Notes: generated from the sequence alone by a model not told the origin. Positions 33,001-40,987 are shown, numbered from the stretch's first letter. The stretch is 50,485 bases of DNA from Pseudonocardia hydrocarbonoxydans (GCF_006539565.1 NZ_BJNG01000044.1:1-50485), one strand, 5' to 3'. Translations and numbers: made by a program.

Positions 33001-33793
33001 GCTGGAGCTCCGCACGGGCACCCCTCTGGCCGACCTGGCGGAGGGCAGCGAGGAGAAGCGCATCTCGTTCGCCGACACCCAGGCGCGGCCGGTGCCGGTG
33101 ATCACGAGCCCGGAGTGGTCGGGCAGCGAGACCGGCGGGCGGCGCTACGCCCCGTTCACCGTCAACGTCGAGCGGTCCAAGCCCTGGCACACCCTCACCG
33201 GGCGGATGCACTTCCTGCTCGACCACGACTGGATGCACGAGTTCGGCGAGACGCTCCCGGTCTACCGGGCCCCGCTGAACATGCACCGGCTCTTCGGCGA
33301 GCCCGAGCCCGGAGAGGTCGCCGCGGACGGCGCGTCGGTGGCGGTGCGCTACCTGACCCCGCACTCGAAGTGGTCGATCCACTCGGAGTACCAGGACAAC
33401 CTGTTCATGCTCTCGCTCTCGCGCGGCGGGCCGGTGGTCTGGATGAGCCAGGAGGACGCCGCCTCGATCGGCGTGCGCGACAACGACTGGGTCGAGCTGG
33501 TCAACCGCAACGGCGTGCTCGTCATCCGGGCGATCGTGACCCACCGGATGCGGCCCGGCGCGGTGTTCGTCTACCACGCCCAGGAGCGGGTGGTGAACGT
33601 GCCGCGCTCGGAGACGACCGGCCGCCGCGGCGGGATCCACAACTCGGCGACCCGGATCCTGGTGAAGCCCACGCACCTCGTCGGCGGCTACGCCCAGCTG
33701 TCCTTCGCCTTCAACTACCTCGGCCCGACCGGGAACCAGCGCGACGAGGTGACCGTGGTGCGTCGCCGCCGCTCGCAGAAGGTGGAGTACTGA
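30092..33793 (+). CDS. narG: Respiratory nitrate reductase alpha subunit
   Basis: 1233 residues, full family length; ATG 30092 preceded by GAGGGGGAC. The FS0 [4Fe-4S] ligands H65, C69, C73 and C108 are present (HGVNCTGSC, RGCPRG). The molybdenum-ligand Asp is D238 in DWYADLPVASPQ, followed by GDQTDVPES. It binds Mo-bis-MGD and reduces nitrate to nitrite at the cytoplasmic face with electrons from NarHI. No Tat signal, as usual for this cytosol-facing enzyme. First gene of the narGHJI-cupin operon; the promoter carries two DosR-like boxes. Confidence 0.98.
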   Translation: MAIDAGRGSTGTDGPAADALLRTGRFFTRRETSPDLRAVFKEGGRDGDVFYRDRWSHDKVVRSTHGVNCTGSCSWKVYVKDGIITWESQQTDYPSVGPDSPEYEPRGCPRGAAFSWYTYSPTRIRYPYARGVLVDNYRAARARLGDPVLAWAEVVSDPEKRRSYQRARGKGGHVRVSWDEAVEMVAAAHVHTAKVHGPDRIAGFSPIPAMSMVSHAAGSRFIELVGGAMTSFYDWYADLPVASPQVFGDQTDVPESGDWWNASYLLMWGSNVPVTRTPDAHWMAEARYKGQKVVVVSPDYADNTTFADTWLPAQPGTDGAMAMAMGHVMLKEFFVDRRVPFFVDYVQRHTDLPFLVTLQERDGAHVPGKFLTAADLGDDGEGAQWKTVLVDGRTGEPVVPNGSLGFRYTPSGTGRWNLDLDGVAPQLSLLGGETAEVLLPRFDAVDGTGGVLRRGVPVRRVAGKLVTTVFDLMLAQYGVHRDGLPGTWPTGYDDAAEPYTPAWQEAITSVPAGQVTRVAREMARNSEESGGKTMIIMGAGICQWFHGDATYRAILSLLLLTGSMGRNGGGWAHYVGQEKCRPVTGWATMAMATDWQRPPRQMIGTAYWYTHTDQWRYDGYRADALASPLAEGRLAGMHTIDTIALSARLGWMPSYPQFDRNPLDVADEALAAGGDVAAYVAGKLRDGELRFAIDDPDAPENWPRCLTLWRANLLGSSAKGDEYFLKHLLGTHNNLMAEQTPPDARPRDVTWREEEPPEGKLDLLLALDFRMTSSTLLADVVLPAATWYEKHDLNTTDMHPFVHAFTPAIDPPFETRTDFDAFHAIGRRFSELARTHLGVRHDVVAVPLQHDTPGETAQPGGRVLDWRAGECEPVPGRTMPNFVVVERDYAAVAEKMASLGPLVDRLGMTTKAVTYHPDEEVAHLAAKNGVMLGGAGDGRPALDTDAKMAEAILALSATTNGRLAVQGFRELELRTGTPLADLAEGSEEKRISFADTQARPVPVITSPEWSGSETGGRRYAPFTVNVERSKPWHTLTGRMHFLLDHDWMHEFGETLPVYRAPLNMHRLFGEPEPGEVAADGASVAVRYLTPHSKWSIHSEYQDNLFMLSLSRGGPVVWMSQEDAASIGVRDNDWVELVNRNGVLVIRAIVTHRMRPGAVFVYHAQERVVNVPRSETTGRRGGIHNSATRILVKPTHLVGGYAQLSFAFNYLGPTGNQRDEVTVVRRRRSQKVEY

Positions 33794-33795
33794 CG

Positions 33796-35541
33796 ATGAA
33801 GGTCATGGCCCAGATGGGCATGGTGATGAACCTCGACAAGTGCATCGGGTGCCACACCTGCTCGGTCACCTGCAAGCAGGCGTGGACCAACCGCAGCGGC
33901 GTCGAGTACGTGTGGTTCAACAACGTGGAGACCCGGCCCGGGCAGGGCTACCCGCGGCGCTACCAGGACCAGGAGCAGTGGAAGGGCGGCTGGGTGCGCA
34001 ACCGGCGCGGCCGCCTCGCGCTCAAGGCGGGCGGCCGCTGGCGCAAGCTGCTGACGATCTTCGCCAACCCGGTGCTGCCCAACATCCGCGACTACTACGA
34101 GCCGTGGACCTACGACTACGAGACGCTCACCGACGCCCCGCTGGGCGACGACTTCCCGGTCGCGCAGCCCACGTCGCTGATCTCCGGGCAGTCGATGGCC
34201 GTGGAGTGGAGCGCGAACTGGGACGACGACCTCGGCGGCGGCCCCGAGATCGGCCCGCGCGACCCGATCGTGGAACGGGTCCGGCGGGAGTCGGAGGACA
34301 AGGTCAGGTTCGACTTCGAGCGGGCCTTCATGTTCTACCTGCCCCGGATCTGCGAGCACTGCCTTAACCCGTCCTGCGTGGCGTCGTGCCCGTCGGGGGC
34401 GATGTACAAGCGCGCCGAGGACGGCATCGTGCTGGTCGACCAGGACCAGTGCCGCGGCTGGCGGATGTGCGTCACCGGCTGCCCGTACAAGAAGGTCTAC
34501 TTCAACCACCGCACCGGCAAGGCCGAGAAGTGCACGTTCTGCTACCCGCGCGTCGAGGTCGGGTTGCCCACCGTGTGCAGCGAGACCTGCGTGGGGCGGC
34601 TGCGCTACATCGGGCTGTTCCTCTACGACGCCGACCGGGTCACCGAGGCGGCGTCGGTGGCCGACGAGCACGACCTGTACGCAGCGCAGCTCGACCTGCT
34701 GCTCGACCCGCACGACCCCGCGGTGATCGCGGCCGCGCGCCGCGAGGGCATCGCCGAGGACTGGCTGGAGGCGGCGCGGCGCTCCCCGGTGTACAAGCTG
34801 GCCAAGACCTACCGGGTGGCGCTGCCGCTGCACCCGGAGTTCCGCACGATGCCGATGGTCTGGTACATCCCCCCGCTGTCCCCGGTGGTCGACCGGCTCA
34901 CCGAGACCGGGCACGACGGCGAGGACGCCGGCAACCTGTTCGGGGCGATCGACGCCCTGCGCATCCCGGTGGAGTACCTGGCCGAGCTGTTCACCGCGGG
35001 CGACCCCGAGCCGGTGCGCGGGGTGCTGCAGAAGCTCGCGGCGATGCGTTCCTACATGCGCGACGTCACCCTGGACCGGCCCCGCGACGAGTCCGCCGCG
35101 GCCGCCGTGGGCATGACCGGCGCGGAGATCCTGGAGATGTACCGGCTGCTCGCGATCGCGAAGTACGAGGAGCGCTACGTCATCCCCACCGCCTACGAGG
35201 CCCAGGCCCACCACCTCGAGGAGATCGGTTGCAGCCTCGACGTCGACGGCGGGCCGGGGATGGTGGCGGCGAGCGGGCCGTTCGGTGAGGCGTCCGGGCG
35301 GGCCACACCGGTGTCGGTCGAGACCTTCCACGCCCTGCGGACCCGCCAGACCAGCGACTCCCTCGCCGATCCCGGGGAGCGCGGGGCGCGGGTCAACCTG
35401 CTCAACTGGGACGGCAAGGGCCGCCCACCGGGGATGTTCCCTCCGCCGCGGGAGACCCCGCCGGCGCCGGGGAACCTGACCGCGGGCGGCGGCGGCCCCG
35501 AGAGCGCGGTCGGCGCGCCGACCTCGGAGGACCGGCGATGA
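33796..35541 (+). CDS. narH: Respiratory nitrate reductase beta subunit
   Basis: 581 residues, starting 2 nt after the narG stop. Four Fe-S clusters by Cys pattern: CIGCHTCSVTC near the N-terminus, CEHCLNPSCVASC, CRGWRMCVTGC (Trp in place of a Cys, the known [3Fe-4S] site) and CTFC with later Cys. It carries electrons from NarI haem to NarG. The last about 70 residues are Gly/Pro-rich and beyond the conserved core. Confidence 0.98.
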   Translation: MKVMAQMGMVMNLDKCIGCHTCSVTCKQAWTNRSGVEYVWFNNVETRPGQGYPRRYQDQEQWKGGWVRNRRGRLALKAGGRWRKLLTIFANPVLPNIRDYYEPWTYDYETLTDAPLGDDFPVAQPTSLISGQSMAVEWSANWDDDLGGGPEIGPRDPIVERVRRESEDKVRFDFERAFMFYLPRICEHCLNPSCVASCPSGAMYKRAEDGIVLVDQDQCRGWRMCVTGCPYKKVYFNHRTGKAEKCTFCYPRVEVGLPTVCSETCVGRLRYIGLFLYDADRVTEAASVADEHDLYAAQLDLLLDPHDPAVIAAARREGIAEDWLEAARRSPVYKLAKTYRVALPLHPEFRTMPMVWYIPPLSPVVDRLTETGHDGEDAGNLFGAIDALRIPVEYLAELFTAGDPEPVRGVLQKLAAMRSYMRDVTLDRPRDESAAAAVGMTGAEILEMYRLLAIAKYEERYVIPTAYEAQAHHLEEIGCSLDVDGGPGMVAASGPFGEASGRATPVSVETFHALRTRQTSDSLADPGERGARVNLLNWDGKGRPPGMFPPPRETPPAPGNLTAGGGGPESAVGAPTSEDRR

Positions 35542-36179
35542 TCCCCGACGCACGCACCCAGGCCACGGTGCTGCAGGCGGCGTCGGTGTGCCTGCAGTAC
35601 CCCGACGACGGCGTCCTCGCGACGCTGCCGCTGGTCCGCCGCGCCGTCGACTCGCTACCGCCCGGGGTGCCGCGCGAGCGACTCGCGGCGTTCCTCGACC
35701 ACGCGCAGGCGGTCGCGCCCGGCGAGCTCTGCCGGCACTACGTGAGCGTCTTCGACACCCGGCGGCGGTGCTGCCTGTACCTGACCTGGTGGACCGACGG
35801 GGAGACCCGCCGCCGCGGGGCCGCGCTCGCCGCGCTCAAGGCCCGCTACCGGGCGGCCGGGATGGGGTGGGACAGCCCCGAGCTGCCCGACTTCCTGCCC
35901 GCCGTGCTGGAGTACGCGGCCACCGCGGACCTCGCCGACGGGCTCGCGCTGCTGCAGGAGCACCGCGCCGGGATCGAGCTGCTGCGCCTGGCCCTGCTCG
36001 ACGCGGACACCCCGTACGCCGCGGCCGTCGAGGCGGTGTGCGCGCTGCTGCCCGGTCCCTCCCCCGCCGACGTCGCCGCGGCCAAGGCGCTGGCCCGCAA
36101 CGGCCCGCCCCGCGAGCAGGTCGGCCTCGACCTGCTGCCCTTCCCGACCGCCCGCACCCCCACCGGAGCGCCCCGATGA
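35538..36179 (+). CDS. narJ: Nitrate reductase assembly chaperone
   Basis: 213 residues; ATGA overlap with narH. Helical TorD/NarJ-type sequence: ASVCLQYPDDGVLATLPLV, ELCRHYVSVFDTRRRCCLYLTWWTDGETRRRG, SPELPDFLPAVLEYAA, LLQEHRAGIELLRLAL. It binds NarG and allows molybdenum-cofactor insertion before membrane docking; not part of the final enzyme. Confidence 0.95.
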   Translation: MIPDARTQATVLQAASVCLQYPDDGVLATLPLVRRAVDSLPPGVPRERLAAFLDHAQAVAPGELCRHYVSVFDTRRRCCLYLTWWTDGETRRRGAALAALKARYRAAGMGWDSPELPDFLPAVLEYAATADLADGLALLQEHRAGIELLRLALLDADTPYAAAVEAVCALLPGPSPADVAAAKALARNGPPREQVGLDLLPFPTARTPTGAPR

Positions 36180-36940
36180 GCATCCTCGACGTCCTGCTGT
36201 GGGGCGTGCTGCCCTACGTCACCATCGCGATCCTCGTGGGCGGTACGGTCTGGCGCTACCGCTACGACAAGTTCGGCTGGACCACACGCAGCTCGGAGCT
36301 CCACGAGTCCCGGCTGCTGCGGATCGGCAGCCCGCTGTTCCACTTCGGCCTGCTCGTGGTGATCGTCGGACACGTCATCGGCCTGCTGATCCCGAAGAGC
36401 TGGACCGACGCCGCGGGGCTCTCCCAGGACGCCTACCACCTCCAGGCGCTCGTCCTCGGGGCGATCGCCGGGTTCTGCACGCTGGTCGGGGTCGGCATCC
36501 TGGTCTACCGCAGGCGCACCACCGGCCCGGTGTTCTCGGCGACCACCAGGAACGACAAGCTGATGTACGCCGTGCTCATCGCGGCCATCGTCGCCGGGCT
36601 CGCCACCACCCTGCTCGGCGCGTCGGGCGGGGAGGAGCACAACTACCGGCTCACCGTGTCACCCTGGTTCCGCTCGCTCTTCGTGCTGCAGCCCGACATC
36701 GAGGCCATGGCCCGCTCCGGGCTCGCCTTCCAGCTGCACACCCTCATCGGATTGACGCTGTTCGCGATCTGGCCGTTCACCCGGCTGGTGCACGCCTTCA
36801 CCGCGCCGGTCGGCTACCTGTTCCGCCCCTACATCGTCTACCGGTCCCGCACCGGCGGCCCGGCCAGCCGGGCGCCACGCCGCGGCTGGGAGCGGGTCGG
36901 GACGGCACCGGGCGGCTCGTCGGCCCGCCGGGGCCGGTGA
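36176..36940 (+). CDS. narI: Respiratory nitrate reductase gamma subunit (cytochrome b)
   Basis: 254 residues; ATGA overlap with narJ. Five hydrophobic segments. Haem-b ligand His pairs occur in LFHFGLLVVIVGHVIG and in LHTLIGLTLFAIWPFTRLVHAF. It oxidises menaquinol at the outer face and passes electrons to NarH. C-terminus is Arg/Gly-rich. Its stop overlaps the GTG of the cupin gene. Confidence 0.97.
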   Translation: MSILDVLLWGVLPYVTIAILVGGTVWRYRYDKFGWTTRSSELHESRLLRIGSPLFHFGLLVVIVGHVIGLLIPKSWTDAAGLSQDAYHLQALVLGAIAGFCTLVGVGILVYRRRTTGPVFSATTRNDKLMYAVLIAAIVAGLATTLLGASGGEEHNYRLTVSPWFRSLFVLQPDIEAMARSGLAFQLHTLIGLTLFAIWPFTRLVHAFTAPVGYLFRPYIVYRSRTGGPASRAPRRGWERVGTAPGGSSARRGR

Positions 36941-37320
36941 GTACGCCGATGGGACGGAAGCTGTCACTGGACGCGCTCGCCCGGGAGCTGTTGGAGGCCG
37001 CGGTGCGGGCGCCCGCGGGCCGGGCCGCCCGCACCGCGGTCGGCGGACACGACACCGTGCTGCGCCAGACCCTCGTCGCCCTGTGCGCCGGACAGGAACT
37101 CGCCGAGCACGACAACCTGGACGAGGCCACCGTGCAGGTGCTGCACGGCCGGGTGCGCCTGGTCGCGGGCGACACCGAGTGGGAGGGGCGCAGGGGCGAC
37201 CTGATCGTCGTCCCGCAGGCCCGTCACCGGCTGCAGGCGATCGAGGACGCCACCGTGCTGCTCACCGTAGCGAACCTGCGGGGCCCGGCGCCGACGGGCC
37301 GCGTCGCGTCCGGCGGGTGA
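36937..37320 (+). CDS. Small cupin-domain protein, fifth gene of nar operon
   Basis: 127 residues from GTG 36937, which overlaps the narI stop (GTGA); ATG 36949 is an alternative. After a helical part (LDALARELLEAAVRAP) a single cupin barrel: LVALCAGQELAEHDNLDEATVQVLHGR and GDLIVVPQARHRLQAIEDATVLLTV. Metal ligands are partly replaced (H in AEHDN, one H in QARHR). Coupled to the nitrate reductase genes, so it may sense or handle a nitrogen oxide or protect the enzyme (inference). Confidence 0.8.
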   Translation: MSTPMGRKLSLDALARELLEAAVRAPAGRAARTAVGGHDTVLRQTLVALCAGQELAEHDNLDEATVQVLHGRVRLVAGDTEWEGRRGDLIVVPQARHRLQAIEDATVLLTVANLRGPAPTGRVASGG

Positions 37321-37582
37321 CGCCGCGGCGCCGGCCGGGCCCCGCCGAGATCTTCGGCGCCGTCGCCGGACGGGTGTCGGGCACGGTGGTGCTCGCCGGG
37401 CTCCGGCTCGACGCGGTGGAGCGCGCGGAACACGACGCGGCCGATGCCAGGCCGAGCACGAGGGTCACACCGGGCGCCCGGAACTTCCGCGGCGCCACCG
37501 GGAAGGAGACCCCGAGCAGGGTGAACGCCACCGCCGCCGCGACGGCCGTCGACGCACCGCCCCCCTACGCCTCGACCATCGG
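37321..37582. other. Gap with a possible decayed membrane-protein fragment
   Basis: 262 nt between the cupin and PPOX genes. On the minus strand one frame (about 37531-37430) reads FTLLGVSFPVAPRKFRAP then GVTLVLGLASAA with coding-like codon ends, framed by a TAG upstream. I do not recognise it; it could be a gene relic. No other signal seen. Confidence 0.3.
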
Positions 37583-38029
37583 CTAGACCGATGCCGCCGG
37601 GGTGCGGACCAGTTCGCGGCCGGTGAGGACCTGCAGGGGGATGCAGACCACGTGGTCCGCGGCCAGGGGTGCCCAGCTGTCCAGGCCCAGGGCGGCCACC
37701 TCGGCGAGCCGCCGCGGGTCGACCACCTCGTAGGCCTCGCCGACGCCCAGCACGCTCCACCCGGTCCGCGTCACCGGGTCGATGTCGTCGACTTGGAAGG
37801 CGACCACGGCACCGCAGGTGGCAGCGGCGATCTTGCCGGTACTCGCGGTGCGGAACAGCACCTCGTCGCCGTCGAGGACGTAGTTCACGGGCTGCGCGGA
37901 GGGCAGTGCGCGGTCGGTGTAGACGACGCGTCCGACCACGCGCCCGTGCAGCATGCGCAGGCACGCGAGACGGTCGAGCGACCGGAACCCGGGTGTGCCG
38001 GGCTCGTCGGAGCTGGTGTCGTGATACAC
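37583..38029 (-). CDS. Pyridoxamine 5'-phosphate oxidase-family flavin/F420-binding protein
   Basis: 148 residues. Split-barrel PPOX fold: MLHGRVVGRVVYTDRALPSAQPVNYVLDG in pieces, VLFRTASTGKIAAA and VAFQVDDIDPVTRTGWSVLGVGEA, then VVCIPLQVLTGREL. It matches the small stress- and hypoxia-induced PPOX proteins of mycobacteria (several are DosR-regulon members such as Rv0080). The promoter region holds a DosR-like box 35-49 nt before the ATG. Probably binds flavin and reduces small electrophiles. Confidence 0.85.
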   Translation of the reverse strand: MYHDTSSDEPGTPGFRSLDRLACLRMLHGRVVGRVVYTDRALPSAQPVNYVLDGDEVLFRTASTGKIAAATCGAVVAFQVDDIDPVTRTGWSVLGVGEAYEVVDPRRLAEVAALGLDSWAPLAADHVVCIPLQVLTGRELVRTPAASV

Positions 38030-38063
38030 GCCACCAGCGTGGCCGGGCTCCGGTGCGGCATGC

Positions 38064-38078
38064 AGGGCCGGAAGTCCC
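38064..38078 (-). promoter_or_regulatory. DosR/DevR-like box upstream of the PPOX gene
   Basis: On the minus strand GGGACTTCCGGCCCT, 11 of 14 positions of GGGACTWWAGTCCC and the best box in the window. It lies 35-49 nt upstream of the ATG at 38029, where an activator overlapping the -35 region would bind. Confidence 0.6.
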
Positions 38079-38120
38079 GGGGGCCGCGGTATCGGTCCTC
38101 GGGCCGCAGCGCGGACCGGG

Positions 38121-39533
38121 TCATGATGGCCTGGGCGCTCCGGGCCGCGCGTAGCGGACCCAGGTCACCGCGATGCACATCATCGCGAACGCCGCGCCGA
38201 TGTAGTAGAAGGTCTCGGGCTCCATGAGCGTCAGGCCGACGCCGAAGAAGAACGGGCCGAACGCGGCGATCGCGGCCGTCCACCCGATCACTCCGCCTGC
38301 CTGGCGACGCTCGAAGATCATGGGCATCTGCTTGAACGTGGAGGCGTTGCCGATCCCGGCGAACAGGAAGATCGCCAGCATGCCCAGCACGAAGCCGGTG
38401 AACTCGGACTGCAGCGCGGCCGCGCCGTTCGTGACGTCCGGCGAGAGGGTGGTGCTGGTCCAGATCACCGAGGCCAGGATCCCGACGCCGCTGAGCAGGG
38501 TCCACCTCGCCCCGCCGAACCGGTCGGTGAGCGGGCTGAACAGCACGCGCGCGGCCGCACCGACGAGTGGACCGAGGAACGCGAAGGCGACCGGGTCGGG
38601 AATGGCGTAGCCCGCGACGAGGACCTGTGTCGTGCCGTCCGCCAGCCGGGTGGCGATCTCGGGGTTCCCGCCGCCGTACAGGTTCTTGATCAGCAGCCCG
38701 AACTGGCCGGACAGGCCGGCGAACGTCCCGAAGGTCATGATGTAGAGCAGCGTCATCCACCACGTGTCCTGGTTGCGGAAGATGTCGAACTGCTGGCGGA
38801 CGCTGGTCTTCACGGGGACGCTCTTGAGCATCGTCCAGGCCAGGACCGCGCCGATCAGCACGAACGGCACGTAGATCCAGGCGGCGTTCTGGTACCAGAC
38901 GTCCGCGGGTGGCCGGCCGGGGAAGGTCTCGGTCTGCGAGGCACCGAGGAAGCCGACCATCGAGAACCCGACGACCCACGGGGTCACGAACTGCACCAGC
39001 GACACGCCGAAGTTGCCGATCCCGGCCTGCAGGCCCAGCGCGGTGCCCTGCAGGCGCCGCGGGAAGAAGTAGGACGTGCTGGGCATGAACCCGGAGAAGG
39101 CCCCACCGCCGATGCCGGACATGAACGCGAGCGCCAGCAGCCAGGCGTAGGAGGTGTCCGGGTTCTGCACCGCGATGGCCCAGCCGACCAGGGGCACCAG
39201 CAGGAGCAGTGTCGTCAGGGTGACGAGCTTGCGGGTGCCCAGCACCGGGGGCAGCACCATCCAGACCAGCCGCAGGATGCCGGCCGACAACCCGGGCACC
39301 GCGACCAGCCAGTAGAGCTGGTTCGTGGTGAGGTCGAAGCCGAGGTTGGTGAGCTTCGGCGCGAGCGCGCTGGCGATGAACCAGGACGCGAACGCGAGCG
39401 TGAGGGTGAAGGTCGTGATCGACAGGGTCCGCCAGGCCAGCGCGCGGTCCCAGGTCCGCTCGTCCTCGGGGTCCCAGGCCTGCAGCCACTCGCCGCCGCC
39501 GGACCGGGTCCGGGTCGTGGGGTCGGTACTCAT
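38121..39533 (-). CDS. narK: Nitrate/nitrite transporter, NarK2-like (MFS, NNP family)
   Basis: 470 residues, about 12 membrane segments. NNP signatures GIGGGAFSGFMPSTSYFFP (first) and FAGIGNASTFKQMPMIF (second) plus the conserved Arg sites. The N-terminal 45 residues are an acidic, Trp-containing cytoplasmic extension (WLQAWDPEDERTWDRALAW), typical of this group. ATG overlaps the stop of the upstream narK gene (ATGA), so both are made from one mRNA. Likely a nitrate/nitrite antiporter feeding NarGHI. Confidence 0.93.
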   Translation of the reverse strand: MSTDPTTRTRSGGGEWLQAWDPEDERTWDRALAWRTLSITTFTLTLAFASWFIASALAPKLTNLGFDLTTNQLYWLVAVPGLSAGILRLVWMVLPPVLGTRKLVTLTTLLLLVPLVGWAIAVQNPDTSYAWLLALAFMSGIGGGAFSGFMPSTSYFFPRRLQGTALGLQAGIGNFGVSLVQFVTPWVVGFSMVGFLGASQTETFPGRPPADVWYQNAAWIYVPFVLIGAVLAWTMLKSVPVKTSVRQQFDIFRNQDTWWMTLLYIMTFGTFAGLSGQFGLLIKNLYGGGNPEIATRLADGTTQVLVAGYAIPDPVAFAFLGPLVGAAARVLFSPLTDRFGGARWTLLSGVGILASVIWTSTTLSPDVTNGAAALQSEFTGFVLGMLAIFLFAGIGNASTFKQMPMIFERRQAGGVIGWTAAIAAFGPFFFGVGLTLMEPETFYYIGAAFAMMCIAVTWVRYARPGAPRPS

Positions 39534-40885
39534 CGGGCGGATGCCTCCTGGGCTCGCGGGGTCTCGAAGTGGTCGGCCAGCTCCGGCGCCTGCGTCTGGA
39601 GCATCCGGACGACCGTGCGGTGCATCCAGACCGCGCAGACGGCCGTGAGCAGGAACAGGACGAAGAACGTGGCCGAGGGCAGGCCCGTCCAACCGGTCGC
39701 GTAGGCGAACAGCGGCGGGAGGAAGAACCCGCCGAGCCCGCCGAGCATGCCGACCAGACCGCCGACCGCGCCGACGTCGTCGGGGAAGTACTCGGGGATG
39801 TGCTTGTAGACCGCCGCCTTGCCGATGCCCATCGCGCAGCCGAGCAGGAACACCAGCGCCGTGAACGGCACGACACCGATCTCGTACGGCAGGACCACGC
39901 GGCCGCCCGGCTGCACGACGATGTGGCCGTTCGGCATGCTCAGCAGGAACGTCGTCACGAGCATGACGCCGAAGGTCCAGTACATGACGCGGCGGGCGCC
40001 GAACCGGTCGGAGAACCAGCCGCCCAGCGGGCGCAGCAGGCTCGCGGGGAAGATGAACAGGGCGGTCAGCAGCGCGGCGACGCCGAGCGAGAGGCCGAAA
40101 TTCGCGGTGTAGTACTTGGGCAGCCACGCCGCCAGCGCGACGTAGGCGCCGAACACCGCCACGTAGTAGAGGCTGAACCGCCACACCCTCTGCCGACGCA
40201 GCGGGAAGAGCTCCTGGCGCAGGGTCCGGCCGCGGCCCGGCGTGCGGTCCCGGCGCGGGGTCAGCGTCCACAGCAGCACCGCCACCACGAGCAGGAGTAG
40301 CGCGTAGAGCACCGGCACCACCCGCCAGCCGCCCTGGACGACCCCGAAGTAGGTGCTGCCGGCCGTCGCGGCGATCAGCGCGGGACCGATGAACTTGGTG
40401 ACCGACGCCCCGACGTTGCCCGCGCCGAAGACGCCGAGGGCGAACCCCTGTCGCTCCCGGGGATACCAGGCGGAGTTCCAGGCGATCCCGGCCGAGAAGC
40501 TGTTGCCGGCGAACCCGACGAGGAACGCGAGCAGGAGCAGCATCCCGTAGCTCCCGGCCAGGGAGACGAGAAGTGCGAAGACCGCCGTCGTCACGAGCAT
40601 CGCGGTGAACACGACCCGACCGCCGAGACGGTCGGCCGCGATCCCGGCCGGCAGTCGCCACAGCGAGCCGTTGAGGATCGCCACCGCGGACAGCCAGGAC
40701 AGTTGCACGTCGGTGAGCCCGAACTCCTGCTGGATCGGAATTCCCAGCACACCGAACATGAGCCACGCCGCGAACATGAGGGTGAAGGCGACCGTGGAGA
40801 GAAGGAGTACCCGCCGAGCCTCATTCGGCTCGGCGACTCGTTCGTTGACAGCAGCGACCGGCGCTGGGCCCAGTCCTGTGGACAT
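39530..40885 (-). CDS. narK: Nitrate/nitrite transporter, NarK1-like (MFS, NNP family)
   Basis: 451 residues; ATG 40885 with GGAGAG ahead. Twelve membrane segments, first signature VGFAGNSFSAGIAWNSAWYP and second MGIGKAAVYKHIPEYFP. Shorter N-terminus than its neighbour. Probably the nitrate/proton symporter type that starts nitrate uptake while its overlapping partner exchanges nitrate for nitrite, as in the fused NarK1-NarK2 of Paracoccus (known). Upstream region carries a DosR-like box and two inverted repeats. Confidence 0.93.
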   Translation of the reverse strand: MSTGLGPAPVAAVNERVAEPNEARRVLLLSTVAFTLMFAAWLMFGVLGIPIQQEFGLTDVQLSWLSAVAILNGSLWRLPAGIAADRLGGRVVFTAMLVTTAVFALLVSLAGSYGMLLLLAFLVGFAGNSFSAGIAWNSAWYPRERQGFALGVFGAGNVGASVTKFIGPALIAATAGSTYFGVVQGGWRVVPVLYALLLLVVAVLLWTLTPRRDRTPGRGRTLRQELFPLRRQRVWRFSLYYVAVFGAYVALAAWLPKYYTANFGLSLGVAALLTALFIFPASLLRPLGGWFSDRFGARRVMYWTFGVMLVTTFLLSMPNGHIVVQPGGRVVLPYEIGVVPFTALVFLLGCAMGIGKAAVYKHIPEYFPDDVGAVGGLVGMLGGLGGFFLPPLFAYATGWTGLPSATFFVLFLLTAVCAVWMHRTVVRMLQTQAPELADHFETPRAQEASAR

Positions 40886-40921
40886 CGGTCTCTCCGGTGG
40901 CGTTCGGTGGCGGGCCCGGCG

Positions 40922-40939
40922 GGACCGTCGTCGCGGTCC
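40922..40939. promoter_or_regulatory. Inverted repeat GGACCG-N6-CGGTCC in narK promoter
   Basis: Perfect 6+6+6 inverted repeat, 37 nt upstream of the narK start; a second repeat of related sequence follows 4 nt later. A repressor or nitrate-responsive regulator could bind here. Confidence 0.35.
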
Positions 40940-40943
40940 TGAT

Positions 40944-40958
40944 GGTCCGCGGCGGACC
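40944..40958. promoter_or_regulatory. Palindrome GGTCCGC-G-GCGGACC in narK promoter
   Basis: Perfect 7+1+7 palindrome; contains GGTCCG, the inverse of the arm of the neighbouring repeat. Centre-to-centre distance is about 20 bp, two helical turns. Confidence 0.4.
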
Positions 40959-40972
40959 GATCACGAGGGCAG

Positions 40973-40987
40973 AGGACCAACGACCCC
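40973..40987 (+). promoter_or_regulatory. DosR/DevR-like box between narK and the clpC operon
   Basis: AGGACCAACGACCCC matches 10 of 14 core positions and shares the form RGGACCNNCGNCCCC with the two narG boxes. It is about 90 bp upstream of narK. Could serve either gene. Confidence 0.35.

Noticed and set aside
30053..33676. A 1207-codon open frame antisense to narG
   Set aside because: Product is His/Val/Arg/Gly-rich without domains; it results from the high-GC third positions of narG.
30307..33790. Long second plus-strand frame within narG that runs into narH
   Set aside because: Arg/Pro/Ala-rich shadow; only the part after 33796 (narH) is real.
37262..37531. 89-codon minus-strand gene
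   Set aside because: It overlaps the cupin gene's end and turns Arg/Ser-rich; only a short hydrophobic part looks gene-like, so it is noted as a possible relic.
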